A DNA stretch of 64,000 nucleotides from Polytrichum commune (taxonomy: Eukaryota; Streptophyta; Polytrichopsida; Polytrichales; Polytrichaceae), in NCBI GenBank assembly GCA_950295325.1, contig OX485807.1:33822440-33886439 (forward strand), written 5' to 3'. Positions 24,112-35,728 of this stretch are shown in pieces. How positions within the stretch are numbered: the first letter of the stretch is position 1; the number at the start of each line of letters is the position of its first letter. The notes under the pieces are model-generated. The model was not told the origin of the DNA and ran no database searches. It saw only the letters and a program-made list of their open reading frames with translations. The translations under genes and the position numbers were made by a program.

Positions 24112-25217
24112 TGAGCACTTTGTATCTTCACTTTGATAATGAATGAGATCTTCATTTGCTATCCGGAAATTATGAGGCAAATGGTTTGGGCACAATTAGA
24201 ATTTGCGAATCATTTTGCATTAATTGCATGTCGCATATCCCACAAGAAATGGGTATAGAGAGAAAATCAACCATCTCACTTACGTTCAATACCTGGTAAT
24301 AGAGTTTTGTTCACGGTGGATGTTCAACTAACCACAAGATTGTGACATGTGATCTATGTCGCTCTATCAAAGACATCCATTGTATTACTTTGTGTTTCTA
24401 TATAGGTTCTCTACAAAATCTTGTTGATTTAGGTATATTGAAGCAAATGCAACAAACTTTGTTCATGAAAAAATTCATGTGAGTGGAAGAAATGGAAGTC
24501 ATCGTTAAACGTGATCATCCTACATGTGAGTTTACTATGTGAAACGATTATGTCTCCGAGCCAATGATCCAAGTAAAATTAGCATTGCCGTACATGATAT
24601 CTAGAGTTTCTTCATGGTGAAAGTATTTTGTAGTTGCCACTAACAAGTGGATTGTGTCATGTGAGGTGACAATTTATGTCGATCAATTATAGACATATAT
24701 GATAGTATTATTTACTACCATCTACATGAAATATCCACACACTTATGCAAATTTAGCTATATGAAACAAAATGCTATAGGAACCTTGTTCTTGGAAATAT
24801 TCATGTGAGTTTGATGGAAGGAATGGAAGTCATAGTTGAACATCATCATCCTACATGTGTGTGACTCTACAATGCTAATGGTTATGTCACTGGGCTAGTG
24901 ACACAAACACAATTTGATCAAATTATAACTACACAATGAATTATAGAAGAGGGGCTAGTTGCACATAGGTCATGGCACCTTGGGACTCATTATTAGCACA
25001 TGGACACAACACCATAAGTTATTACCCATTGACTAGGGATTCTTGGAATTTATGAAAAATCATCCATTGGGAAAGTGAGAACGTAATGAAATATATTATA
25101 GCATTCAATAGACTATCTTTAGATGATTTGACTATGAGGATAGCATCATAGACTCCATATTGGTATAGTGGAATAGGTACTCATAGGTCATGGCACCTAT
25201 GAGACTCGTTGTTAACA
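24112..25217. other. Intergenic DNA with ~370-bp direct duplication
   Basis: Downstream of the NLR stop there is no gene. Segments near 24340-24560 and 24650-24930 are diverged direct copies, sharing ATTCATGTGAGT, GGAATGGAAGTCAT and CATCATCCTACATGTG. A second pair, GGCACCT(T/A)(G/T)GAGACTC at about 24979 and 25190, lies just after. Confidence 0.6.
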
Positions 25218-25230
25218 CACTACAAGAAAA
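25218..25230 (+). mobile_element. CACTA (En/Spm-type) transposon terminus
   Basis: CACTACAAGAAAA matches the conserved terminal motif of plant CACTA transposons exactly. It would lead rightward into an element. A hairpin (CTATATGAT..ATCATATAG, 25270-25292) lies just inside. I found no matching opposite terminus (TTTTCTTGTAGTG) in the window, so this is a solo or partial end. Confidence 0.55.
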
Positions 25231-25404
25231 GATGGAGGTTTTTAACAAGTATAATCGACGTCTAAGTACACTATATGATGTGAAATCATATAGTATGTAG
25301 GATATGTTATGTGCCAAAATTTATATTTATATACATGTTTGCCTAACTTCTATATGAACATTTTTGGCCACCTCATTTGAACTTCATTATTTCCCTTGTG
25401 ACTC

Positions 25405-25421
25405 GGGGGGGGGGGGGGGGG
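25405..25421. repeat. 17-base G homopolymer
   Basis: An uninterrupted G run. Similar runs occur at 51675-51690 and, as C, at 10676-10691. Confidence 0.95.
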
Positions 25422-25450
25422 ATTGCTCTTTGTAACTTATAGGGCACCAC

Positions 25451-26585
25451 GTGCAAAATGAGGTATACAATATGTTGGAATGGGGCACTTGTGGCAAAGG
25501 AGAGTTATCCTCTAACTCAACATCACTTTTAGTCAACAATTGGTTGTTTTGCACACAATATCTTCCATGTTCCGTAGCTTTGCAATTCATGCTTGGAGGT
25601 AAAGTAGAAGTTTTAACAAAGAACATTCTATATCAGTTAATGGAGGACCAAACTTATTTTGACAAGCCAAGAGGTGCTAATATAAATTTGGTCCTCAATG
25701 CACCGAAATGGTTGCTCTCTATTCAATTTCAACCACTACCTCCAAGCATGCACCACACATGGAAAGATTTTATCAGGTTTGTATGAAAAACCATAGGGGA
25801 TTAACTCCCAACTAAAAGCCCCATTAAATTCAAGGATAACTCTAGTGAGTACCTTATGAATAGAGAGGTATGAAGACAGTTCTTGTAATAACCAAACTTC
25901 AGTAGTGTTTCCAAGTTTACCTCAAACCCAGTTCCAACGTCTGTGGCTAATGGGTGCAGGAAGACGGCTCATAGCTCATGGGTATCCACAACATGGCAAG
26001 TGCACTTTAACCTTGCCACATGACCAAAGTTGGCTTGTACATATTTCGGATTGCAACTGCATCTTCTCAAACAGCAGCCCTCCAGGTATTTATACATCCA
26101 CTACAATGTACACTCTTATCTCTTCAAGTGATTCACCCATGCATAATATGAAATGAAATCAATGATTCTTATTTACTCGAAAAAAAAAAATCAACTGAAT
26201 TGGATAGACAACCTTGAAAGACACATGAATTCTAACTCTTGAGTTGACACGGATCTCTATGCAGCTTTGTGTGAAAGACCTCGTGGCTTCCCAACCAATA
26301 TGGGACTTGATGCAGTATGGCAAAGTCAATGCCATAGTTCACCACGGCATTCATGGGCTCTATAAATTGTTGACAGTTCATGTCGATCCTGTTTACTTCA
26401 ATGTTGGAACAAATATTGTGTTTCTAACACGACGAAAAAAAATTGGTGGGCCATTCACGGGTATTATGTATAATTACTTACGGTTGGAAGCACCTGCTGC
26501 TGCTGCTGCCACCCTGGAAGGTGATCCTGAGATTTCTAAACATTGTACAGAGACATTAGTTGAGGAGTCCTCATTGACAATATGA
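25451..26585 (+). other. Unresolved, possibly coding stretch (gene remnant?)
   Basis: Three plus-strand frames have protein-like composition and plausible splice borders. 25451-25768 includes LGGKVEVLTKNILYQLMEDQ and ends at CAG/GTTTGT. About 25905-26081 includes LPHDQSWLVHISDCNCIFSN and ends before GTATTT. A segment from 26265 follows the acceptor ATGCAG and reads RPRGFPTNMGLDAVW before a TAA. The minus strand is also open in places (25387-25626, KTSTLPPSMNC..SDVELEDNSPLPQVPHSN; and near 26585-26480, with a canonical GTAAGT donor). I could not choose a strand or recognise a family. It may be a decayed gene carried inside the CACTA-type element that begins at 25218. Confidence 0.25.
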
Positions 26586-27117
26586 GGAAGCAAACCAGTA
26601 TGAGAGCAATGTGCTTTAAGTTTAGTATTAGTGTGTGTACCTAGCTTACACTGGTGTGTCTGTATGATCTTAACGTGGATGGCTCAGGATCTTCTTATAT
26701 GAAGGTCCTTGTATATAACACTGAAGGAATTTAAATATTGCTAGACCCAGAGGATGTGTGTGAATATCCATCGCCAGGAAGAAATGAAGCTCTGAATACG
26801 TGCAGAGAAAATTTACATATAAATGAAATCTATAAATAAATCAATCTTTGTATGTTCTCCTTCCTTTGCTTTGTACAGTGGCTCTGCAATCCTCCATTCG
26901 ATCCCCAACCTGCACCTGGATGAAGTGTCCTGATGGTGATGGTGGTACAATTCTGCAATCAATCCCTTCCTGATATTTAGTACAACCAAGAAACTAGTAA
27001 TAATAATAAAATCCATCCCGAAGCAGTTTAAGGTGTGCACCAAAGAATGTTTTTCCTCTGTAGAAACGGAAATTGCTCAAGATCAAAGTATTCAACCAAT
27101 TTTGTTGTCAGATGACC
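26586..27117. other. 3' flank of the MBL-fold gene
   Basis: No separate gene. This is presumably the minus-strand 3' untranslated region and spacer. The 76-codon minus-strand frame at 26813-27043 has no recognisable feature. Confidence 0.45.
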
Positions 27118-30100
27118 TCACCTAGCCCTCACTCCAGCTTTACGAAGATCTGCTTCAAATTCATCCACCGAGCCTGTAAGCTCGATCACTGGAGCTGTTA
27201 CACTGTGAAACAATGTGAAAATACATGAGAAGCCATGAAAGAAAAGCAAACAGAATTTCGGACGTGTATGAGATGCCAATATCCAATGTATGGACGTGTA
27301 TGGACACAACAAATGGCTGAATTTTCCACAAGCGTTTCTAGTTTTCTAAAATCATGAAAGACTGTGAAAACTACACATTCACATATAACACCATGTTGCC
27401 AAAACCATCATGTAAGGCATTGTTTTGCCAGAATGGTAAAGAAGCCTTAGTGTTCTAGTAAGTGTCAAATTCCACATAAGATACTGCCTATGCTGCACTT
27501 TAGAGGGAGTCGTGTGGCCTAATACACTTGTAGCACACAAATACAAATGTAAGTTATTCCAAGCGGCAGTGGTTTTGATAGTCAGCCATGAAGAAGTTTG
27601 ATCTCACCCTGAAATCTCCAAGTGCGTTAGCTGTATGGGAAGCACAACTTGTGGATCCAAGATTTGAAGCAGGTGCACAGCTTCATCAACACTCTCTGTC
27701 AGTGGGAAGCCAGCAAACTTATACTGACGCCCTGGAGTTATCACGACATCCACTGCAATTTCCCACCAAGCAATATAAGTGGAATAAGGGTATCACAAGG
27801 AGAAAACTTCTATACTTCTTATTATCAGGAAAATCCAAATGCTGTTCAGTATTGTAAGGAAACATCTACCAACGGTAAACAACTGATCCACCAGGTAGTA
27901 AAACTTCTATGGCTATCGGCTTTTCACTACTATCGTGAGAGAGTACTAGGGATATGACAACGCCTTGTGTGCCATCACCACGTCATTATCTATGACAATC
28001 TTAAGAGAAAATAGAGCTGACCTGGGCTCACTGCTTTGACAGAATCCTTATCAAAGCTGCAGTGAGGTTCATAGTAGATCCTGGACAACGAGATACACCA
28101 TGACTAATGTTAGACCTGCATGAGGGTTCCTAAAATTGCCAAAGATTCTGCATGTAAATATGTACAAATACACACACCTTTTGAGAAGCAAGATATAAGA
28201 GTAAAGCAACAGCCATAATACTCTTAAGTAGCCTCTTTGAGGTTTCCAATGCACATGGATTAATTTTTAGATAATCCGGATAACGTACAAATGATCCCAT
28301 TGGGATGCACAGCTTCAATTGAATCTTGGTAGATGGAAGAAGACTTTGTGTCCAAAGATAGGCAGCATGAGGTGTCGTATGGGGATCGAATCCTGAGAGG
28401 TTGCCAATTGACTACGCTTGGCATTCATGCACATACTCAGCGACCTTGTTTCTGGACAAATTTATTCTTGAAGCTCTAGAATAGAACTGTTATGGGTGTC
28501 TACATTGCATCTGCAATAGAGACCTCACCTTAGCCCTGTTTGAAGCTCCTGGAGGACAAAACCATTTTCACGGACTGCCCATGGAGGGCCCACTCGCCCA
28601 CCCACAGTCGCCCATGCTTGAAGACCTGAAATTTCTGTAGAGGTGCCATGGGCGACACTTCGGACATCTGTAAAGCCCAGCCGCTGGACAATCTTTGCTG
28701 CCTTTGGTGAAGCGATGATTGGGATATCCTTTCTGGACCATCACATACAATAAGCAGGTCTAATTGAGTTATCTATCTTAAACGGACACCTATATTTGAG
28801 TGGTATGTGGTTTGATGTGGATCTAAGAAAGGACACACCATAAAGACTTGTGTTTGAAAGAGATTGGACTACGTGTTCAAATATGTTAACAATTCTAGGT
28901 TCAATAGTCAACATAAATAGAAGGACCTGTAAGATCATTTCAGAAGTAAGAGAACCTTCACTTTGCTAATGAATAAGAGATTCATATGAACTCCAAATAT
29001 AATGAGGAACATGGATATGGCTGAGTCGGTTTGGATGTGCATATCATACTTGTACTAATCACGTGTTTAATATCTTGATATAAGTGGGTGCAGAACTCAA
29101 AGTGTCAGTTTTAGACCAACCTACCTTAAGAGTGGTTGATTTCCTTATGCAAAAGCATAAACCCACCCAGGTTCCAACTTCGTCATTCAAGACAAGTACA
29201 AAGGGACCGGCATAAACAGCACAGAAGATTTACAGATTATGTAAACAATTGTACCTCAAAACCTTCAGGGTAGGGATATGACAATGGTCCTCCCATTCCT
29301 GCCACAACAATCCACCCAACTGCATTATTAGTAAGTGCCCATAATATTGGACAAGCATCTGTGATCAAACACATTGTAGGAACGCCTGCAGACCTTCACC
29401 AATTAATGTGACATTTCATTGCTATTTGTATATTCTCTTTAAATAAGTTAGCACGACTTTGAATACTTGAAAGTGAAGGTTGGAGAGAAAACCACCTGAG
29501 AAATTATGATGGCATGTACACTGTTCACAAACTCCCAAGTCAGGTCACCTGGAAGTGCTCCTTTTTGCCCTGATTCAGAACGTCCTAAGAATGGACATCA
29601 AAAACACATGTGTTACAATGAGATTGGACTATGTGCACAAAATATATTAACCAGTCTAGGTTCAATAGTGAACACAATTGGGAGGGCCTATATAATCGTA
29701 TGAAAGAGAAAGATAAATTTCACTTTGGACTCTTACAACTTTTATATCTTAACTCTAATTCTGAAACTTGAAATGGCAGGCTTCGTGATTCACAATTGCT
29801 GTAACCAAAAAAGACAGTTCCCAAGCCAATCCAACAGTCAGAAACGTCTGTGGATTTGGACAACTATGTACTTTAAGATGAATCCTAATCGTATGACTCT
29901 AAAAGATTAAAAATGCAGCTCATTGGTTGAGAGAGACAAAAAATCAACAATGAACACTATGTGCTTTTAGGGGCCTATGTAACCACTTTAGATTAGAAAT
30001 AAGAAAACCTTGACATCCAGCAATCGTATCCGAACCACACCATATCTGAATTTCATGAACTCAGTTGCATGAACCTCCTTATGGAGATGATAATTTTTTG

Positions 30101-30856
30101 AAATATCTTGTGATATTATGAAAATATACCTTACCACTATAGAGCCATGGTAGATCCCAAAAGGTCTGGTTGTCAACAAGCCATGGATCTGCCAGAACAC
30201 GAATCCCAGACGCTGCAAACTCTAAGACCCACATGTTTCCCTCAGCCATGTACCGAAATGAAGCCCCCACATCCTCAACCTCATTTGATTTCACATCACT
30301 TGAATGCCCTGCTTCATCTTCCTCTAATCTTGATACACTGGTCACCAAGCTCCCAGTTCCAATTCTCCTCACACAGCAGTTTGAAAAATTGGCAACCCTA
30401 CAAAGTTCACCACATGAATGTCATAAAATATGCTCCTCATGTATGTCTCGTGTTAAATAGATTTAAGGCGGCAAGAGTTACCAAAAGTGGAACCTACATG
30501 TGGTTTATGTGAATCATTACAAGTTATACATGAAATAATATCAATTGTTTCTGAATCGGCTCTAATGCTTCTAATGAATTGATGGTTTGCCATTTCACAA
30601 AGAAGAGCACCATGATTGAAAATATGCCATTCACAGGAATCCATTCATACCATTTGTGTCTGAACTAGAAATATATATACCTTTGAATGTCGTTCATTCT
30701 TAAAACTAATTAGAATCTAAATTTTCTTAAGGGCAGGTCACCATCCAGACCCCCTAACTAATTTCTCCACTTCTAAGAGATATTACAAAATTTCTTGAAT
30801 TTTATAGTCTTCAAAATGCTTATAATAAGAAATCAGCAGATCCAGAATTAAGCTTC

Positions 30857-30892
<36 letters not shown>

Positions 30893-31225
30893 ATTGTATT
30901 AGCAGCTTCAAATTATATTCTAAATTCGCAGATCGTAGATGAATTTTCGAAAACTCACCAAAAAAAAAGAATAAATCACTCCTTCAGTTTGAATTCAAGC
31001 GTATAGAAATCACATGCCCATACATTCTAGGGGGTGCTAATTGCAAGGATGAATAACAAGCAATTTTCACCTCGAAAACTGCCGTCCACTTCGCAAAGCG
31101 CGAAACTGCCGCAGGCGTGCGGCACCGCTCACCACTGATCCTCCAGAAGCCTCCGCAGATGGAAACAACCGTTGCGACACATTCACGATGACGCTGGAGC
31201 TCCAGATCAACTTCAACTTCAACAT
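27118..31225 (-). CDS. Metallo-beta-lactamase-fold protein, 8 exons, 347 aa
   Basis: The exons on the minus strand are 31225-31071, 30397-30135, 29584-29496, 29298-29255, 28732-28529, 28080-28022, 27752-27608 and 27202-27118. Lengths sum to 1,044 nt, every intron is GT..AG and every junction phase agrees, so the gene looks intact. The N-terminus (MLKLKLIWSSSVIVNVSQRL, rich in Ser/Arg and poor in acids for about 60 residues) looks like an organellar, probably plastid, transit peptide. The domain follows: WVLEFAASGIRVLADPWLV, then AIIISQ and EDHCH (residues 172-176, the metal-site loop), IPIIASPKAAKIV, GPPWAVRENGFVLQ, YYEPH (254-258), VDVVITPG and a short C-terminus. This order matches plant and cyanobacterial MBL-fold hydrolases with a variant DDHxH motif. 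The substrate is unknown. Introns 2 and 4 contain copies of repeat R in antisense. Confidence 0.85.
28782..29140 (+). repeat. Dispersed repeat R, copy in MBL intron 4
   Basis: It shares TATTTGAGTGGTATGTGG, AGAGATTGGACTACGTG, TTCTAGGTTCAATAGTCAAC and later segments with the other R copies (29585, 35729, 39574, 44845, 51165, 51515). It lies wholly inside the intron between exons 4 and 5 of the minus-strand gene, antisense to it. Confidence 0.85.
29585..29735 (+). repeat. Dispersed repeat R, partial copy abutting MBL exon 3
   Basis: R similarity (CTAAGAATGGACATC, GAGATTGGACTATGTG, TCTAGGTTCAATAGTGAAC) begins at or within a base or two of the exon 3 splice acceptor. The CT at 29585-29586 is the acceptor AG on the minus strand, and its pyrimidine tract comes from R sequence. 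Confidence 0.75.
30861..30889. repeat. (AT)n microsatellite
   Basis: A pure AT dinucleotide run inside intron 1 of the MBL-fold gene. Confidence 0.95.
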
Positions 31226-31763
31226 CGCAAATCCCAATCGCCACACACAAATTGCAAATTGTCAACAAACTCCTAAATGTCTGACGAGAATGTTCGAGCC
31301 AACAAATCGATTCCAATGCAGTTTCCAAATCTGTCATTGGACCGTTTTGGAAGGTGGCGCAACAGCCAAGAGGAATTGAGTGACGCTTGTGGCGCCATCG
31401 CCGCAACTCAAAGCTCCATGCCACGTGTAGTTGCTGAATTTGTCATCCATGTGTAGTCTCTCATCCTCTCATTCTCATCCACTAACTCTCATCCTCCTAA
31501 GAAGCTTTAGACTCTAACCTTAGCCCTCACAAGATTTTAAGCATGTGGTGGACAAAGGACTTGTTAAAATCGCGAAAGTAGATTGTGTAGAAGTCCCTTG
31601 TTGGAGCTCTTATCCCAAAATTGTACAAAAAAATACGGAGATCGAATCTCACTATCATGTACTTAACTCTTTGTACTTAACTCATGTGCCGTTCACCTAA
31701 GTTAGATTGGTAGGTGTCAAGGTAAAGTGCATTGGCATTGTAGGACTGGAAAGTGGAGACAAC
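31226..31763. other. Probable promoter and leader of the MBL-fold gene
   Basis: The minus-strand gene starts at 31225, so this is its upstream region. It includes a pyrimidine-rich stretch (CTCATCCTCTCATTCTC near 31457-31500 on the plus strand). No distinct TATA box was singled out. An overlapping 146-codon minus-strand frame (30984-31424) is a shadow of exon 1 in another frame. Confidence 0.4.
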
Positions 31764-32101
31764 TACACTAAATAGTCTTATTAGTGTGGGCCACACTAAT
31801 TTTCTAGTTAGGGTGGAAATAACATGGGTCCAAGACCTTGGGTCTTCCCCTGAGTCTTCGTGAAGACTTTCAACCAGCAAATTGAATATTAGTTGTAGGA
31901 CAAAAATAGCACAAAATAAAATAACCACCCACATTCATTTTCTAGAAAGAAAAACAATTAATGTGGCCCACGTGAAATTTTTGCTATAAATTTAGCATGC
32001 CAAGTTCAAAATTGAAGTGGCCCATGCTAATTCTCATGTTGAGAATTAGCATGGGCTCTAGAAAATTATTATTGTCCACAATCTTAGGATTATTTAGTGT
32101 A
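31764..32101. mobile_element. TA-flanked MITE, CACTAAATA family (copy 2)
   Basis: The left end TA/CACTAAATAGTCTTATTAG and the right end TTAGGATTATTTAGTG/TA are inverted copies with TA outside. The internal segments CACACTAATTTTCTAGT, GACCTTGGGTCTT and GGCCCATGCTAATTCTC are shared with the element at 37413-37930. Confidence 0.75.
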
Positions 32102-33306
32102 CCATGAGTGGGATGTTATGGGTGAAGCCACCATGTGTGTTATCATGCAATGCATTTGCCTACTACACTAAGGTATGTGCACTAGCTCATGTTGCGGGCA
32201 CTTTTAACAACACATATACTTTTAACCCTTGATTTGGATCAAGTCTTGTCTCATTTGGTCAACAATTGTGTGAGTAGCTGAAAATCGCAAGAATTGCAAT
32301 TTCAAGAACGAGTATCAAAATTCACATGAAATATTATTAGAGATTGAAGTGAAGAGCATTTTTCTTTAAATGATGACATATGCCTATCATTTGTGTTGAT
32401 TGTTAAGCTTACCATGGTGTCCATATTATGAGCACAGACTCTAACTTCAATGTTCACACAAGTCCGTTTGGTGTTTGGTGTCCCTTCTTAACAACCTATG
32501 CCGTATATCATTGAAATATAGACGTCCAACTAAGAAGAGTTGTAACATTCTCAAATATTATGAGATTCAAGAGGCATGTTCCTCCCAACCTTAGAGCTTA
32601 TATACTAGATACTACTATGAGTTGAGGCCACCTCCAACTAGTAGTTAAGTATATGCTAGCAAGCTCTCCCTCCATGCCTTTAGGATAATTCTAAGTGCAC
32701 TTAACTAATGGTCGTTACTTACGAGGTAGAACCAAGTGTAAAACCATAGCTTCAACTAGTTAACTCCCTTTACCTTTGGGACTGCTAGAGCACTCAGGGT
32801 AGCGCCTCTAGTCTTCTAGTAAAGGAGTCCTAGTTGAATGAGAGGTTGTAAATAAACAATAAACAATAAATATGTAATACACGTTACAAGAGTGAACACA
32901 TTTAGAGGCACAAATACCTTATTAGTCAGGGATATCCAGGAACCAATACATCATCATAAACCAACACTTATAACAATGTCATACATTTGAATCCCCAAAT
33001 GTATGACACTAGCACATAGTGGGGGATCTAGGTTCAATGATGGTTTTGTGCATACCTACATTGCAACATACATTTGATTCAGCATGGCCCACGTAAATGA
33101 TCATGCCATATTGGGTGGCAGCCACAGAGGTTGGAACGGGACACTTGTTGCTACAGGTTAAATCGTCAAGGCCAATTTATTTAACATTGCATATCAAAGT
33201 TAATGCCACACCAAATCAAGATTGTAATGTAGCCTCAAGGTTGCATGATGGCATGTGCCCCATGTGTCATAGGATGAAAGGATTTCTAGCAACCTTGTCT
33301 TGCATG
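32102..33306. other. Intergenic DNA
   Basis: No gene is recognised. The 71-codon frame at 33097-33312 has no domain I know. Confidence 0.45.
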
Positions 33307-33478
33307 CACTAGGAGAGAACTTGTCCATTCCAACCATATGTTGTAAGTTGTCCATTGCATCTTAGGACGAGAAAAATGCATAAATCAATCATTTGGGTTG
33401 TTAACCAAATTTTCTCACCGTGAATTGGAATGAGATAATTGCAATGGATAGTTGAAATGGACAAGTTTCCTCCTAGTG
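33307..33478. mobile_element. 172-bp MITE with CACTAGGAG termini
   Basis: The left end CACTAGGAGAGAACTTGTCC and the right end GGACAAGTTTCCTCCTAGTG are long imperfect inverted repeats (about 30 bp). The flanking trinucleotides are ATG and ACG. The CACTA start and a 3-bp flank suggest a CACTA-derived MITE. A related copy starts at 40103. Confidence 0.75.
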
Positions 33479-34138
33479 ACGGTTGTCAATTATTAGAGTT
33501 GATGTCAATGTTGCCTTACACAACCCAACTTATTATGCCAAATTCCATTGGCCATTGTGGCCCCATATCAACAACAATGGTGGTTGCCAACCGGTTGCAC
33601 GTTAGAGTAGAGGGTCACTTAAGAGATTCTATGCCAAATCCAGAGAAGTACAAGGCAATGCAATTTCTTCTTGTGTAGGGAGATAGAAATTAGGAAAAAC
33701 ACAATTTTTTCAATAATTCTATTCCTTCAATTAAAATTAGTGTGAATTTTTGAAGCCAAAAGTTAACCTGAACATATTACCAATGTCCAGAGATTGCCAA
33801 CACCACTCATTCCTCTTCACTTTAACACTCGTAACTAAGACACTCAAAACTCACTTTGTCATGACACTGTTGGTTATGGCCTAATCAAAATTTAGTCCCA
33901 CCCTGGTCGAAATTAAGTCCTAGCCTAGTTGAAATTTTGGTACCCTATATTGCCAATGGATTCATGACTGGGAATAGGCACCTCTACTATAGTCATGTTT
34001 TGCAACTCCACTTCAACAATGGTGGTGGTTGTCAACCTTGACCTTGTTTGACAACTTCACTTTGTAGTCAATCATTATGTCTATGATAACCACTTAAGGT
34101 ACACAACCTTTATTCGGCTATTTTCTTATTATTGCACC
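33479..34138. other. Intergenic DNA
   Basis: No supported gene. The frame 33439-33678 starts inside the MITE and is not convincing. Confidence 0.45.
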
Positions 34139-34140
34139 TA

Positions 34141-35718
34141 CATTGACTCTCAAAATTGAGTCAATCAACAAAACAACAAATTTTGGGAAGCCATATTTGG
34201 AAGAGAATTGGATTTTTTGCGCAATCATAATTTGGGGTCAGAAGCGCAACCAAGTTGGCTATCATCTTTCCATGTTTTAGCTTGATTATTGTAACAACAA
34301 GAAAGAGATTGCATTTTGAATGAATTTAGGTTTATTGGCTCGGTTTTGGAAGTATTTTCAGTATTCACCTTCAATTGCAAAAATAAGTTCATAATGTCAC
34401 CTAAGGTTCTTCCTCTCACTTATGGTTGGTAGTGTGGTCTCTTAGGACATTTTCTCTTACAATTGTGAAGGTCCTCTTTGCCGATGAGAACATTACAAGA
34501 GGACAAGATTTTGAATGCTATAGCCATGTTGCAGCATGGTTGTAGCACACGTGAAGTGCCAAAATTATTGGGTATCTCTCAATTTATATGCTCTAGGATT
34601 CGTAGATAATGTGATCCTCCTATGGAACCTTCAAGACGAGAGCACCCAAGAAGCATCACTCATGCTCAACGATGAGCATGTGTATGAGCCATCACAATTG
34701 ATGGACTAGATAATGTTGTAGAAGTGAGGAATGTTTTGAGTGAGCACTTGAATGTGGTAGCGAGCACCAACATAGTGAGGCATGCACTTCATGAAGCAGG
34801 TCTTGGGTCATTAGGGAAGTGGAAGAAGCCATTGCTCACATCCAAGAATGTACATTGCAAGTTGGAATTTGCTCAATGTCACTAGGATTGGACTACCCAT
34901 TATTGGTATAGGGTGAATTTTAGTGATGAGACTAAAATCAATTGATTTCAGTTTGATGATTGCGTTTGGTGTTGGGTGAGGGATGGAGAACCTCAATTAT
35001 AAGCTCATCATGTGAGTCATACAATTAAACATGGAGGTGGTCCAATTTTTATGTGGAGTTGTGTGACTTCCTGTGGCATGGGTTACATGTGCAAGAAAGC
35101 AAGGAAGATGACACAAGCTTTGTATCTTAGCATTCTTCAAGACGAGGTCGTAAAGACAATTGAATGGTATCATTTCAACCTTTCTTGTGTGCACGGTCAT
35201 GACTCTAAACTTACTGCAAAATTAGTGAAGCAATGGTTGTCAATACAAAATTTGATGTATTTACTTGGCCTCCTCAATCACCTAACCTGAATCCAATAGA
35301 GAATGTGGGCACTTGTGAAACGGAATTTAAATGAGTATCCAACACCAACCAAATAAGTGCTTCAATCGTGAGAGCACGTGCAAGCTTATTTCCATGCCAT
35401 CACTCATAAGTAGTATCAAAAGTTCTATCATAGCATGCCTAATCACATCCAAGTTGTTTTAGGTTCTAAAGGAGGGTGGACAAATTATTGATCTATAGGT
35501 AGATGCGAGTTACAAAACTAAGTCAATCCCCATGAGCAGTTCTCTTCAAATCATTGTTTCTCCATGTGTAGTTTTGCAATAGACACGAGACTTTGGAAAC
35601 TGTGTACAAGAGTATTAACTAACATAAGTGAAAGTTTGTATGTTATTGTTTTTATTTGTCTGACATTGTGTGTGAAAATTGTTGTAATGAGTCACTAACT
35701 CAGATTTGAGAGTCAGTG
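34141..35718 (+). mobile_element. Tc1/mariner transposon, 1,578 bp, inactive
   Basis: The terminal inverted repeats are CATTGACTCTCAAAATTGAG (left, 34141) and, on the right read inward from 35718, CACTGACTCTCAAATCTGAG. A TA dinucleotide flanks each side (34139-34140 and 35719-35720), which is the Tc1/mariner target-site signature. The length is typical for the superfamily. The element carries a decayed transposase at 34484-35460. Repeat R begins about 10 bp beyond its right end. Confidence 0.9.
34484..35460 (+). pseudogene. Tc1/mariner transposase pseudogene
   Basis: One continuous frame from ATG 34484 shows an N-terminal helix-turn-helix (QHGCSTREVPKLLGIS), the first catalytic Asp in FSDETK and the GGGPIFMWSCVTS block. 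HGHDSKLTAKLVKQWL follows, where the family has HDNDPKHT. After a frameshift comes SPNLNPIENV, the third catalytic block. In-frame stops lie at 34607 (TAA), 34673 (TGA), 34685 (TGA), 34883 (TAG), 34943 (TGA) and 35000 (TAA). Frameshifts occur near 35250 and 35305. Most stops can be explained by C-to-T change in CGA, CAG or CAA codons, as expected of a methylated, decaying transposon. Confidence 0.88.
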
Positions 35719-35728
35719 TATTTTTGCG

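Noticed and set aside
28782-28930. Repeat R as a SINE with pol III boxes
   Set aside because: GGTTCAATAG is only B-box-like and lies about 90 bp from the nearest A-box-like word, too far, and no A-rich tail or tRNA-like fold is evident.
29270-29400. A minus-strand frame reading GVPTMCLITDACPILWAL
   Set aside because: The 44-nt exon in the next frame (EWEDHCHIPTLKVL) has the metal motif and fits both splice phases, so this frame is a shadow.
30984-31424. A 146-codon minus-strand frame as the start of the MBL gene
   Set aside because: Only the frame starting at 31225 splices in phase to exon 2 and gives a continuous transit-peptide-like N-terminus.
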